This document shows, piece by piece, positions 1-12,193 of a DNA stretch of 64,000 bases. The notes beneath the pieces were generated by a model that worked only from the letters and a program-made list of their open reading frames with translations, had not been told where the DNA came from and did not search any database. The position numbers and the translations under genes were made by a program. The stretch is taken from NCBI GenBank assembly GCA_003339415.1, contig PDHQ01000014.1, positions 62,420-126,419 of the forward strand. The letters run 5' to 3'. Position 1 is the stretch's first letter. The number at the start of each line of letters is the position of its first letter. This DNA comes from Ophiocordyceps camponoti-saundersi (nom. inval.) (taxonomy: Eukaryota > Ascomycota > Sordariomycetes > Hypocreales > Ophiocordycipitaceae).

Positions 1-46
1 GCCTTGTCAGTTGCGGAATTGCCAGTATCATTACGAGCTGCCAGTC

Positions 47-2197
47 ATGGATGCCCGAGTAAGTCTTCAACCGGTCAGCTACGACTTCAATCTTGCTAAC
101 GATATGGATGATATGAAGCCCTATAGATCGAACGGCGCGGAAAACGTCGTCTCTGGTCACCACCAGCGCAACAAGTCGGGCAAAAACATGGTCGATATGC
201 CTTCGGACCCCACGGCCGCAGGACTACGAGGACCAGCCAAGCGTGCCGCCCTCGGTGACCTCACAAACAAGGCTAAGAACGTGGTGCCTCCTCGCGATGA
301 GGGCAAGCCTGTCATCAAGGTCCAGCCCGTGTTGCCATCCAACGGACCTGTGACTTACAATGCCTACAACCACAACGCTCAAATCTACATCTCTCAAGCC
401 TCTCATGTCAACAACGGCGGCGGCGCAAAAGCCATTCATCCCAAGAAAGAGGCCTTCTTCCGCCCTCCTCAGCGGCCTGCTAACTTGGCGAACAAACATC
501 GCGAAGGCGTCGACCCCCGCCAGGCGACGGCGAAGCCGGTTCCCGCTCCCCTCCAACTCGCCTCTCAGGCTCACCTCGGCAAGGAGGGTTCTTCCCAAGA
601 AATATCCGAGGAAGCAGGAGTCTCGGCCGAGGGCTTGCCGTTGCAACCTCGACACCACAAGAGCCAGCCGCAGTTAAAGGCTCAGCAGCCGACGCTCCGG
701 AGAACGCAGAGCAAGCAGCTTGACGGCCTTGAAGCCGCCAGGGCAGGCTTCGTCAACACGGGGAGGGCGCCTTTGCGTGACGTCGTTGTGCCCGCCGACT
801 ACGCGGGTCCGCTGTATCCCGCCCTTGACAGCGTACCTGTTGCCGAGCCCCAGGGCGACGGCGAGTACAGCCGCAAGGTCACCGAGATGCCTCGACAGGC
901 GCCCGTGCCCGGCGGTGACGGAACGACTGCGCCCTCGTCTGAGACTGAAGACTGCTGGGACGAAGTCGAGGACGAGGACTACGACGACCAAGATCCGGCC
1001 TACATCACGGTGCCCCCGATCCGCCCAGACTTGACGACAGGTGGTGTCACGACTCTCCTGGCGCCCCGGGTGACTGCCAAGGTGCAGCGCGAGCTCGAAG
1101 AGGCCAGGCTCGAGGTGCAGCTGACGCGGCCGGCCGACGATATCGAGGAGGAGCTTTGGGACGTCAGCATGGTGGCCGAGTACGGCGAAGAGATTTTCGA
1201 ATATATGAGGGAGCTCGAGGTAAGGAGTTCCAGTCATCTCCCTTGTGTGTCCGGCGCTCACAAATTGCAGATCAAGATGCTCCCCAACCCCCATTACATG
1301 GAGATGCAGACGGAGATTCAGTGGTCGATGCGGTCGGTGCTCATGGACTGGCTGGTGCAAGTGCATAACCGGTTCGGCCTGCTACCGGAGACGCTATACC
1401 TGACGGTCAACTACATCGACCGCTTCCTCTCTTGCAAGGTGGTGTCGATCGGCAAGCTGCAGCTGGTGGGGGCGACAGCGATCCTGGTGGCGTCCAAGTA
1501 CGAGGAGATCAACTGCCCGTCACTCGAGGAGATTGTGTACATGGTGGACGGGGGCTACAGCCTCGAGGAGATACTCAAGGCCGAACGATTTATGCTCAGC
1601 ATGCTCAGCTTCGAGCTCGGTTGGCCGGGCCCGATGAGCTTCCTGCGGCGCGTCAGCAAGGCCGACGACTACGAGGTCGAGACGAGGACGCTGGCCAAAT
1701 ACTTTTTGGAGCTGACCATAATGGACGAGCGGTTCGTCGCGTCGCCGCCCAGCTTCCTGGCGGCGGGTGCCCACTGCCTTTCGCGGTTGATACTGAACAA
1801 GGGCGACTGGGTAAGAGCCTCTCTTCTTTCATACCCGCATATGTTTCTTCCCCTGATGAATTCCCCTCGCTGACGCGCGCCGTTCGTTCTATAGACGAAG
1901 CTGCACGTCCACTACTCTGGTTACACGTGGGGCCAGCTGAAGCCGCTGGTGGCGATGCTGATCGAGTGCTGCGACCGGCCCCGTCTTCACCACTCGGCCG
2001 TGTATGAAAAGTACAAGGACCGACGCTTCAAGGAGGCGTCGACGCTCGTGCAGCGCGCTCTCGACGCCGGCTTCACCCTGCCGCAGCACGGCCTGCCCGT
2101 TCGACGGCCGCAGCTACGGCCGCCGCCGCCGGTCGAGGACGCATCAGGCCAACGACCGTATCCGAATGGCGCCGTGCTGGTGTCGACAGAGGGCTGA
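47..2197 (+). CDS. G2/mitotic-specific B-type cyclin
   Basis: Regulatory subunit of the mitotic cyclin-dependent kinase, acting in nucleus and cytoplasm and destroyed by the APC/C. A destruction box of the RxxLxxxxN form (RAALGDLTN) is encoded at 242-268. The C-terminal half holds the cyclin N box (MDWLVQVHNRFGLLPETLY) followed by a cyclin C domain, so it is a B-type, not a G1, cyclin. Introns: 1220-1270 (51 nt, in frame) and 1811-1894 (84 nt; splicing restores the C-terminal domain, ending in TGA at 2195-2197). A third intron, 59-118 (GTAAGT, GCTAAC branch, 60 nt, in frame), is likely and would give a protein beginning MDAR-PYRSNG. Length is about 651 residues with that intron removed and 671 without. 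The start is the ATG at 47; upstream sequence is cut by the window edge, so a more distal start cannot be excluded. The first 380 residues are low-complexity and acidic apart from the destruction box. Family assignment is secure; the orthologue (Aspergillus NimE type) is inferred. Confidence 0.92.
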
Positions 2198-4221
2198 ATT
2201 CTTCTGAAATGGAAACCCCCCTTTTCTCTCCCCTTCTTTCACCGTATCCTCCCCCTCCCTCTCTCTCCACACCACAACCATCCTCCAGAAAGGATTTCTA
2301 CCCAAGGAAGAATCGCGAGCTCTTGACGAATACATTTAACGAGGCTCATGAAGTTAATTTCATCATTTCCCTTCCAGCGGGGCATACGCCGGCAGGATTT
2401 TTTCGCACAACTTCATATCCCGGCGTTTTTTTTTTCCTTCTCCCCTTCTTTTTCTTCTTCTTCTTTTTTTCTTTATTTACTTATTTATTTTTTCTTCTTC
2501 TTTCCTCTTTGCCCCCTCATCTTCTTGGAAGGACGGGTCCGTATCGAGGAGGATGAGTCTGACGATGGAGCATACCGTCCATTTTTTTTTTCATTCTTCT
2601 TTTCTTCTTCGCTTTTCTCCCCCGGCTTGGTTGGTCAAAGGAGGCGTCGGGTGCGTGTCGGTTAGGATGAGGGGAGGGGAGAGGAAGGGAAGCCATTGTA
2701 TGGATTATAATGAAGTCCTTCGGGAGAGATGAGAAGAAAAGAAAAAGGGGTGTTGATTTTATTCCTGTGTCCGTCTTCTCTCTTCACTTGTTGAATGAAG
2801 CCCTGGTCTGTAGGTGAGGTTAGACCTTGGGAGACGGGAGAAGGGGGGAGTAGAGGAATAGAGAGAGACAGTGACGTTGGTGAAGTACTGACACAATATA
2901 GTAGGTAGGTATATATTTTACGTTGTAGACATTCTGAGAAGGGGGGTGTATGAAGCTCATGGCCTGTAGGGTTTGTTATTGAGGTCGTAGATCTGGGTCA
3001 AGGGACGAGAGAGACAGTCTGATGCTGGGTTTTACATGTCTTTTGATGTGTTTTGATGAAAGGGTTTGCGTGTAGGGTAGCGTGATGCTATCTAGAGGGT
3101 CTGGCACCTCCTGACTCTGTCCATCTGTGTCTTGTTCCATTCACTTTGCTTGTATAGGTAATTCGTGATAGAGATAATAGGGTGATTGAGAGGAGGAGCA
3201 TCATGTACACATATACATACAGACAGTTAAACTTTGGGTCTTCGTATATTGATAAATTGATTTATAAAGAATAGATTCAGTTATCCTCGATAAAGACCAT
3301 CTGTACATTGTAGGCAGGTGGTGGCCTGTTTACTAAACACAGTAAACGTCAACGGCAATCCCATGTGTGAGGCACAGTGGATTCCCATCTCTTCACAGAC
3401 TTTTACCCCAGACGCCGAGTTATGGAAAGTACAAACTTTCTTCCATAGAACTGGATCAAGATTATCTACCTCTGCACAAGCTACACGTGCTTATCTTATT
3501 CGTACAACGGTCAGAATCAAAGGAGGCTTTTCTTTTTTTTTTATTCAGCTTTCTCGTCGTAATGATGAGGCAAATAAACACAGACAGAGACGGGCTGCGT
3601 TGTAATATCGGCATCGCTCGGGGAACCTTTTATCTCTACCTCTTTTTCTGGCGCTGACGCTGACGGCTGCGATTCAGGCACATGTCCGTAGTACGCGGAT
3701 ATGTACGGTACTCCTGCAGTGGACGGCTTATGCCCTGCACTGGTAGGTGGTAGGTACGGCTACTGGCGACGGCGCTTAGCGGCCAATTCAGGTACCGCCA
3801 AGCTATTACTCCTTGGTACTAGTACATACTTGCTCCTAGCAGGCGTCCTAGCAGGAGTCCCAGCAGGAGGAGGTCGCTGTCAGCCCCTTGTGTCTTGTCT
3901 TTTCTTCCTTTTTTTCTTCTCACTCTCTCTCTCTCTTCCAACTCCTGTCCGACTCCATCGGCGTCAAGCATCAATTCGACCGTCCTGGATAGTTCATCCT
4001 CTTCTTGACAATATCGCTTTCTCCTGAATCTCATCATCATTCATTGACTGTCCGCGGCCCCCCCTGGTCTGCAACGACCTCCCCGGGAGCAGATCCTCCT
4101 ACTCCCCCTTTTTTTTTCCTCCACAAGCCACACCCCCCCTCCCTTCTTCTCCCCCCCAAACGGACCTCTATCCTTCTCGGGCGGTGACGAACAGGGCGGC
4201 TCCCGCCCAAGCTTCATCACC
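2198..4221. other. Intergenic: cyclin 3' UTR and carrier promoter/leader
   Basis: No coding region is supported. 2410-2625 is T/C-rich and probably 3' UTR of the cyclin. A TAGGTAGGTA motif lies near 2903. 3700-4190 becomes strongly pyrimidine-rich on the + strand (CT repeats, C and T runs), as is usual just upstream of fungal start codons. Short ORFs here have no codon bias or recognisable domain. Confidence 0.6.
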
Positions 4222-6551
4222 ATGTCCAAGGCCACAGCCGTCAAAGCAGCCGTCAAGGAGACGCTGCTAGGCTCGGGCGAGGAGGCGCCGCAGCTGTCGG
4301 CCAAGAGCAGAGCGCGCTTCATAGCTTGCGCCGTCAAGGATGCCGATTCGGGCGAGCTTTACATGGGGCCTGATGAGTTTATCAATGCCGTCGCGCCCAA
4401 AGATGAGGACTACGTGAGTGGAAAATGATATGGGGGAGAGAGACGAAGACGACGCTTCGAGGCGACGCGACAGGAGACCACGACACGGCGCTGACTCGAC
4501 TTCTCATCTTTCTTCTTTCTTCTCCTTTCGGCGACGCAGCATAAGATTAGGCGCGAGCAGTACTCGATTCTCTTTCGAATCGCAGACAGTAGAGGTATCG
4601 GCAGAGTCTCCATGGCCGATTGGAGCGTATTCGAAAACCTCCTGATGAGGCCCGACGCCGAGTACGAAATCGCCTTCCGGCTCTTCGACGTCGACCGCGT
4701 CGGCAGCGTCAAATACGAAGACGTTCGGCGGTTGTATGAGCTCAACAAGGGTCCCGACAACCTCCCCTTCGACTGGGACTGCGACTGGGCGCGCCTGCAC
4801 ATGGGCAGCAAGAGGAAGCGACATGACCTGAGCTACGCCCAATTCTCGCAGATGCTGCGTGGCCTTCAGGGCGAGCGCATCCGCCAGGCCTTTCAGCTTC
4901 TCGACACCGACGGCGATGGCTACATCGACCCGGACGAGTTCGAGCGCATCATCCGCGAGACGTCGCGACATAAGCTGTCGGATCATGTTCTCGAGAACCT
5001 GCACACGCTTTGCAACATCTCGACGGGAACCAAGATATCGTACGCCAACGTGCGGGCCTTTCAAAACGTAATCCGCGACGTGGACCTGGTCGAGCACATC
5101 ATCCGCCGCGCAGCGGCCCGCAGCGCCGATGGCAAGATTACGCGGGCCGACTTCGTCCGCGAGGCGGCCCGGGCCACCCGCTTCACCCTCTTCACGCCGA
5201 TGGAAGCCGACATCCTGTTTCACTTTGCCAGCCTGGACGACCTGTCGGGCCGGCTCGGCCTCGGCGACTTCGCCAAGGTGCTGGATCCGACGTGGAGGGG
5301 GCGGGCGTACGATGGCGGCGACGAGAGCGAGCGCGCGCACGGCTCGTCGGCCATTCTGCGCAAGGCGGCCGAGTCGACGTACAACTTTGCGCTGGGCAGT
5401 CTGGCGGGTGCCTTTGGGGCTTTCATGGTATACCCGATCGACCTGGTCAAGACGCGGCTGCAGAACCAGCGGGGCGCCCTCCCGGGTCAGCGGCTGTACA
5501 AGAACTCCATCGACTGTTTCCAGAAGGTGATGCGTAACGAGGGCATCCGCGGCCTCTACTCGGGCGTGCTGCCGCAGCTGGTGGGCGTGGCGCCGGAGAA
5601 GGCCATCAAGCTCACCGTCAACGACCTGGTGCGGGGATATCTGACGGACGGGGAGGGCAAGATCCAGTGGTGGTCAGAGGTGGCGGCGGGCGCGAGTGCT
5701 GGGGGTTGTCAAGTGGTGAGTTGGTCCTTTGGTTCTTGTCATCGTCGTCGTCATCGTCGTCCGAGTAAAAGGACAAGAAGACAAGAGAACAAGCAGAAGA
5801 GGAACTTCCTGCGGCTGACGACACGGCTCAGATCTTCACAAACCCCCTCGAAATCGTCAAGATCCGACTCCAGGTGCAGGGCGAGGTGGCCAAGACGGTC
5901 GATGCGGCGCCCAAGCGGTCGGCCATGTGGATCGTGCGCAACCTGGGACTGGTCGGGCTGTACAAGGGCGCGTCGGCCTGCTTGTTGAGGGACGTGCCCT
6001 TCTCAGCCATTTACTTCCCGACGTACAGCCACCTGAAAAGGGACTTGTTCGGCGAGTCGGCGACGAAGAAGCTCGGCGTTTTGCAGCTGCTGACGGCGGG
6101 CGCCATGGCCGGCATGCCGGCGGCTTACCTGACGACGCCGTGCGACGTCATCAAGACAAGGCTGCAGGTGGAAGCGAGAAAGGGCGAGGCGTCTTACACG
6201 GGGCTCCGTCACGCGGCCAAGACCATCTGGCGCGAGGAGGGCTTCCGCGCCTTTTTCCGCGGCGGGCCGGCGCGCATCTTCCGCTCATCGCCGCAGTTTG
6301 GCTTTACGCTGGCGGCGTACGAGGTGTTGCAGGGTCTGTTGCCGATGCCGGGCTCGACGGGCGGCGCAAAGGCGGAGGCGATGCAGATGGCGACGACGAA
6401 GACGACGACGACGGAGACGACGCCTTGGAGCCGCAGCCGAAACGCTCTCAAGATGATACTCGACCTAGATGAGGACTTTGGTATCGCCAAGATGCCGGAC
6501 CAGAAGGGGTGGCGATCGCTGCCGAGGTTGATGGGTGGTGGTGGTGCTTAG
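4222..6551 (+). CDS. AGC1: Mitochondrial aspartate/glutamate carrier, calcium-binding (AGC/aralar type)
   Basis: Inner-membrane carrier expected to exchange mitochondrial aspartate for cytosolic glutamate, feeding the malate-aspartate shuttle. Three exons: 4222-4413, 4540-5715, 5832-6551; introns 4414-4539 and 5716-5831 both open with GTGAGT. The 695-residue product has the N-terminal EF-hand regulatory domain of aralar/citrin, including one canonical loop ([13 protein letters not shown], about residues 186-198) and several degenerate ones. The carrier domain starts near residue 345 and has the three signature repeats PIDLVK, PLEIVK and PCDVIK. Whereas yeast Agc1 is described as lacking calcium control, the intact loop suggests calcium sensing is retained here (inference). 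The C-terminal tail is Thr-rich, then acidic. The start ATG sits in a clean context (caccATGtcc) after a CT-rich leader. Family assignment is very secure. Confidence 0.94.
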
Positions 6552-7282
6552 GGGAAGTGATTTTGGGTTTTCAGTCGTCGGATTCATTCATGGATAATAG
6601 ACGGGACTGCATTAGAGGAGGAGAGAGATGAAGAGAGATGAGATGAGAGATGAGATAGATCAGTAGGTGACAGGTATAAAAAAGACCCTCCCGATGTTGC
6701 ATTCAACGTTGCCCTTATTAGACTCCATTACCTATTACAGAACGTAGAGGCTGCTTAGGAGAAGCAGGGGAGAAGCGAAGAGGCATGATATATCATATTG
6801 GCACATGCACGTCTTCGGACGATTCTCGCGATCCGAGGTACCGAATGCGCGCTACACGGGCGAAGAGTGACATGCGCAGGGCTGACATTAGCACCTGCAA
6901 AGGTTCGCCTGCCAGGTGCCGCAGCAAGCCTTGGCTGACGCATGAGTGTCGCCACGTGGGATGGCGAAACCGATCTAGGAAGGGACGGGCTTGTTCATCT
7001 GATTGTCGTTTTCCCCTTCCATCTCTCTCTCTTCTCCCCCCCTCCATCTTCATCCCTCCATCTTCATCCCTCCCGTGTCCTCTTCAAGCTATCTTTTCCC
7101 CCTTCCATCTTCCCTCTCTTCGTCGCCTCACTCCTTGACGTCTGACTTTCTGCCCTCGCCTCTCCTTCTCCATCTCGACTTGCCTCTCCCTCTCCATCTT
7201 GACCTACCTCAACCGCAGACGATAAGAAAAAAGAAACCACCGTCCTTCGTTTAGATCGCCATATGCCGTCGTCACCATCGCG
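6552..7282. other. Intergenic: promoter and CT-rich leader of the cystinosin-like gene
   Basis: No gene seen. 6600-6665 has purine-rich GAGATGA repeats following the carrier stop. 7010-7200 is a nearly pure C/T tract with imperfect repeats of CCTCCATCTTCATC type, lying on the coding strand of the downstream gene and probably part of its core promoter or 5' UTR. Confidence 0.55.
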
Positions 7283-7286
7283 ATGA
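7263..7286 (+). promoter_or_regulatory. Short upstream ORF overlapping the main start codon
   Basis: An ATG at 7263 opens a seven-codon frame whose TGA (7284-7286) overlaps the main ATG (7283-7285) in an ATGA arrangement. If the transcript starts upstream of 7263, this uORF would be met first and could control initiation by termination-reinitiation. The arrangement is seen directly; the regulatory role is inference because the transcription start is unknown. Confidence 0.4.
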
Positions 7287-8234
7287 TCTTCCTCGCGTTC
7301 TTATCATCGCTCTTCGGCTGGACGTATACACTTGCATGGAGCGGTTCGTTCTACGCCCAGCCGTTACTCAACTACCGCCGTCGAAGCACCTCGGGTTCGA
7401 CAGTTGATTTCCCCTTCATCAACGTGCTAGGTGAAACATGCCACATGTGCATCTTTTTCCCCTTCGCTGACACCTGTCCGTTTCTGCATTTTAGGCTTCG
7501 CCGCGTACCTAGCTTCCAGCACAGCTCTATACCTCTCCCCTCTAGTGCGAAGCCAATATGCAGCGAGGAACAAAGGTCTCGAGCCGACGGTTCAAGCCAA
7601 CGATCTCATCTTCGCCCTGCACGCCCTCGTCCTCTCCGTCATCACGGCTTCGCACTACCTCCTGCGCGAAACGTGGGGGTTCGCTCCCGCAGCGGGCACG
7701 AAGCCGTCTCGGTTCATCCTCGCCATTACGGGCGGCTGTCTGCTGGCGCTGGCCTTCATCTACGTCCTCACGTTAACACGAGACCCGAACATGTTACCGG
7801 ATGTCGATGACGTGGCCGGTAGTAGCGGGTGGTGCGAGCTCGACCTCGTCTACGCCGCCGGTTATGTGAAGCTGGTCATCACCTTAGTCAAGTACTCGCC
7901 TCAGGTCCTGGCAAACGCGAGGAACAGGAGTACCGTCGGTTGGAGCATTTGGCAGGTCCTCCTCGACGTCGTAGGTGGCGTCCTGAGCATGGCTCAGCAG
8001 GCGATCGACAGCTACCTCCTGCGAGACTGGTCCGGCATCACGGGGAACCCGGTCAAGTTCGCCCTCGGGAATGCGAGTTTGGTTTATGATTCCATCTTTA
8101 TGACCCAACATTACATCCTGTACCCGTCTTCGCGAAACGGCGTCGAACAAGATCCTTTGCTGTTGGGCGAGCATGGCGAGGGCTTACTTCGCGACGACGA
8201 GGAGAGCGTGCGGAGGCAACGAAGGCTGGATTGA
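7283..8234 (+). CDS. CTNS: Cystinosin-like PQ-loop transporter of the vacuole/lysosome
   Basis: Expected proton-coupled cystine exporter of the vacuolar membrane (human cystinosin, yeast Ers1 family). Two exons, 7283-7430 and 7495-8234; the 64-nt intron (GTGAAA..TTTTAG) splits a Gly codon and restores the GFAAY segment. The 295-residue product has about seven hydrophobic segments. The first PQ-loop is degenerate (SFYAQPLLNYRRRSTSG: AQ in place of PQ), and the second is KYSPQVLANARNRSTVGWS. The stretch from VKLVITLVKYSPQ through SMAQQAIDSYL to VYDSIFMTQHYILY matches the C-terminal half of cystinosin. The large glycosylated luminal N-terminus of the animal protein is absent, as usual in fungi. 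The C-terminal tail has a DPLLL stretch that could act as a sorting motif (inference). The gene is convergent with the leucyl-tRNA synthetase gene, 240 nt away. Confidence 0.9.
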
Positions 8235-8474
8235 TGAATGCTCATAGCAGTAAAAGTGACGGTTCATCCGCAAACCACTGCTCAGCCGGAAGCAGATGGT
8301 CCTTGACGTTCTGCATCCTTCGCGCGCCAATGTGTCTAGGCTCCACGAAAAACTGGGCAACATGTACAAGGCCCAGAAGGATCAATGCAGGTCTTTGACC
8401 TGAGAATAGAAGAGAAGAAAAGAACCTCTAATACAATGATCTACTATACACTGGAGAATCCCCCTTCCCCATCT

Positions 8475-11305
8475 CTACAGTACAAAGCTCACGACCCGCG
8501 CCCCCTTGACGGCAACGACCCTCTTGGCCTTGGTCAAGTCATACTTTCCCTCGCGAAAGCGCCGCTCCGAACTGACGATGGCCTCCCTCAGCCTCTCGGC
8601 CAGCGCCTCGCCCTCGAGCTCCTCCGGCGGCGGCGGCAGCATGACGGTGCCCCTGACCTTGCCGTCGATCTGGACGGCGAAGCGCTGCACGCGCGGCCTC
8701 AGCATCGGCCCGTCGGCGGTGCCGTCCTCGGTCGGGAACGACGCCGTCTCGAAGATGGACCCCTGTCCCGGGTGCAGCGCTGCCCAGCACTCCTCGGAAA
8801 ACGCAGGCGTCACGGGCGCCGCGAGCCGGACCAGCGTGTCCACCGCCTGGCGCCGTACCGTCTGCCCCGCCGATTCGTGGCTTGCGATTGCGTTGCTGAG
8901 CCTCATCAGGTTCGACACCACCGTGTTCAGCGAGTAGACGTCTTCGTACGACTTGGTCACCGACCCGATCGTCCGCTGCACCTCGAGCCACAGCGCCGCC
9001 TCGGCGTCCCATCGCTTGAGGTCGGCGCCGCTCATGTCTGCCAGCTTCTCGTACTGGGCGCTGAGGCGGTCCTTGACGAAGACGTCGTCCGAGGGCGATG
9101 CCGCCACCGCCACCACGTACTCGTGAAGCCGCTGCAGCCAGCGGGTGACGCCCGCGATCTTGCTCTCGTCCCAGCGCAACACCTCGCCCACCGGCGCCTG
9201 GAACAGCATGTGAGCCCTCGTCGCGTCGGCGCCGTGCCGCGCAATCGTCTCTGTCGGGTCGACACCGTTGTGCTTGGACTTGGACATCTTCTCAAACGTC
9301 ACTGTCGCCACCGCACCCGTCGCCGCCACCTTGGGCGCCGCCGGATCGGAGAGGTCCACCTCGTCCGGCCTCAGGAAGCGTCCGTTGTCCGGGTCGGCGT
9401 ACGTCTTGCCCTGAACCATTCCCTGCGTGATGAGCCGCTTGAAGGGCTCAGCCCCAGCCGCGGCCGCCTCGTTCTGGTACTGAGGCAGCAGGGACGTCGT
9501 CGCCAGGAACTTGTACATGAAGCGAGCGTACAGCAGATGCAGGATCGCGTGCTCGACGCCTCCGATGTACATGTCGACGGGCAGCTCCCGGGTCGCCGCC
9601 TCGGCGGACAGGGGCTGGTCGGCGTTGTGCGGGTCGGCGAAGCGCGCGTAGTACCAACTCGAATCGACAAACGTGTCCATGGTGTCCGTGTCTCGTCGGC
9701 CCGCGCCGCCGCATCGGGGACACTTGGCCTCCAAAAAGTCGACCGACGACTCGAGCGCGTTGCCTGCCTCGCCCTGGCCCCAGTGTCCGTCCGCCCGCGG
9801 CAGCTCGACCGGCAGCTGGTCTTCGGGCACCGCGACAGGTCCGCACGAGTCGCAGTGGATTATGGGAATGGGCGTGCCCCAATATCGCTGCCGACTGACG
9901 AGCCAGTCACGCAGCCGCCACTTCTCCGCCTGCTCGGCCACGCCCGCCGCCTCGAGCATTTGAACCAGCATCTGCCCCGCCTCAGCCGACGTCTTCCCCT
10001 TGAAGGGTCCGCTGTGCTTGGTCATGACGCCGTCCGTCTCCAGGAACGGCTTGTTCTCCATCGCCGTCGTCGACTCGTCCTCCGACGCCGCCAAGACGAT
10101 GCGGATGGGCTCGTCCTTGTTATGCGTCCGCCAGAAATCGTGATCGCGCGCGTCGTGGCCGGGCACGCCCATGACGGCCCCCTCGCCGTAGTCGCCGACG
10201 ACGTACGAGGCAACGTATACGGGCATTGCTGCCTTGGTTGCCTCTGGCGTGTCTTGATGGTAGGCCAGGGGGTTGACGGCGCGCAGCTGGGGTAAGAGGT
10301 AGCCGACCTTGGAGTCCGCCGGCAGCCCCGGCACCGTGTCCAAGAAGGCCTGTAACTCTGCATCACCGGCTGCGAGGCTGGCAACAAGGGGGTGTGTCGG
10401 GGCGAGGGCGATGTACTGGGCACCAAAGAGCGTGTCAGGCCTGGTGGTGAAGACTGAAACTGCCTTCCCGACGGGTGCGCCCAGGGTCATGAGGGGAAAC
10501 TTGATGGTGGTGCCTGTCGACTTGCCCAGCCAATTCCTCTGCTGGGCAAGGACGCGCTCCGGCCAGGCACCGTCTTTGGCCAGAGACTCGAGGTTGTCGA
10601 GAAGGGCTTGCCGAAAGTGGGAGATGCGCAAGAACCATTGCTTGAGTCGCCTCTTCTCGACCTTGGCGCCTGACCTCCAGGAGCAGCCATTGGCGTCGAC
10701 CTGCTCGTTGGCCAGGACCGTCTTGTCCACCGGATCGTAGTTGACGTCAGCCTCGGCCTGGTAGGCTAGGCCGCGTTCGTAGAGCATGAGAAAAAGCTTC
10801 TGCGTGTGTTTATAGAAGGCGGGATCGCACGTGGACAGCTCCTGGACAGATATTAGCAAGCATTATAAACAACGCCAAGGAGGCGACTCACACGGTGCCA
10901 GTCCCAGCTTCCATTGATGAGCTGAAGCTGCTGTTTCATCTTTGCCACATTGCTGGCGGTCCATTCGTCGGGCCGGATGCCTCTCTCGAGCGCTGCGTTC
11001 TCTGCCGGCAGACCAAAGGCGTCCCAGCCCATGGGGAGGGTGACGGCATGGCCGCGCAGGCGATAGAAGCGAGCAACGACGTCTGCGACGGTATAGACGC
11101 GCAGATGGCCGAGATGGAGACTTCCCGAGGGATAGGGAAACATGGGCAGGACGACCTTGTGGCCGGCGTCGGGGGCGCGCCCGGTCTGACGTTTGCTCTC
11201 CCATTGGCGGCGCCACTTGTGATCGAGCTGGCAGAGGTCGACAGCGTAGCATCGTCGTGATAGCCTCGGGACGATGAGGCGTCGTGATGCGTGTAGACGC
11301 AGCAT
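8475..11305 (-). CDS. NAM2: Leucyl-tRNA synthetase, mitochondrial
   Basis: Class I aminoacyl-tRNA synthetase that charges mitochondrial tRNA-Leu; yeast Nam2 also assists group I intron splicing (established for yeast, unknown here). Exon 1 is 11305-10892 and exon 2 is 10841-8475; the 50-nt intron (GTGAGT..TCCAG) joins WDWHR to [12 protein letters not shown], a junction conserved in bacterial-type LeuRS. The 926-residue product starts with a basic, Arg-rich presequence ([18 protein letters not shown]) suited to mitochondrial import. The HIGH motif appears as HLGH (about residues 64-67) and KMSKS is exact (about residues 656-660). The editing insert (around [21 protein letters not shown]) and the anticodon-binding C-terminus are present. 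Two Cys pairs of a zinc-ribbon type (CPRCGG, CDSCG) lie in the middle. The organellar/bacterial type and the presequence make a cytosolic role unlikely. Confidence 0.95.
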
Positions 11306-12193
11306 TAGGTTGTCTCAGGGAGGGACATTGGGTTGTCTCATGGCGTGGCGGCGTAGATGGTAAGTATGATGAGGGCTTGATGGTGGTGACTTGGTGGTGG
11401 TGCGAGTTTTTTCCTTCTCCAGCGTAAAGAAGAGCTTGCTGCAGCCTGCAACACGTGTGCTGCAGAAGAGCTGCATAGGGGGGGGGAGGGGCAGCCAGTT
11501 AGTGGACCCGGTGCCCTGGTGGGCGCTGTCGAGCCCCTCTGCGGGTCGCGGGGACTCTGCGGGCCGGCACACTTTCTCTGTAGCCCATGGGTGCCTTGCA
11601 GCGGGGCTTTAATGTGTAAGCAAGCCCGCCTTTTCTTTGACGAAGTGCCGGCATCTTAGATCCCGGCCAGCGACGCAGCTACTACATACTAATCTGGGAG
11701 AATTGCCGGCGAATACTTACATGTATACCTATCTTCATAGGTAGGGAGATTGTAGGTAGAGACTGAATGCATGATCAATCGGGAACATGACACAATTGAC
11801 GGCATAAAGTGATCGTTCATTACCTACTAGGCAGGCAGTGACTCGCTCGACTTCTCACCTCTGACGCAAGCACTTCTTCATTTGGTCGAGCCCCGCCGCT
11901 TATCGATTGCAGAGACTGAAGGGAAACTTGTCAAATCCAACCGCAAGTCAAGACCAACCTCAGCTTCCTTGAACAAAGAATTGGCCTCTTCCCTTCTCTT
12001 GCCTTCTCTTGCTCTCACGACTCTCTCCTGTCACTGCCACAGACTGAAAGTGAAGCAGTCGCCTTGCTCTTCTCCTTCTCCGACTACTCACTTACCTGTA
12101 ACCACTTCAACAGCCCCCCTCGACTAAGATCCCTTTCTATACTTTCCCATATCAACCAACACATCATACATACACACACCACTCACATACTAT
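11306..12193. other. Intergenic: divergent promoter region of LeuRS and MTHFR
   Basis: Shared upstream region of two divergent genes. A G-run (11479-11490) puts a C-rich tract on the LeuRS coding strand. A TAGGTAGGG..GTAGGTAG pair lies near 11740-11758. 11990-12135 is C/T-rich on the MTHFR coding strand. No ORF with codon bias and no RNA gene was recognised. Confidence 0.5.

Noticed and set aside
8385..10295. 636-codon open frame antisense to the leucyl-tRNA synthetase gene
   Set aside because: Composition is Arg/Leu/Val/His-rich with no domain. It arises because G/C-ending codons on the real strand remove stops from the opposite frame.
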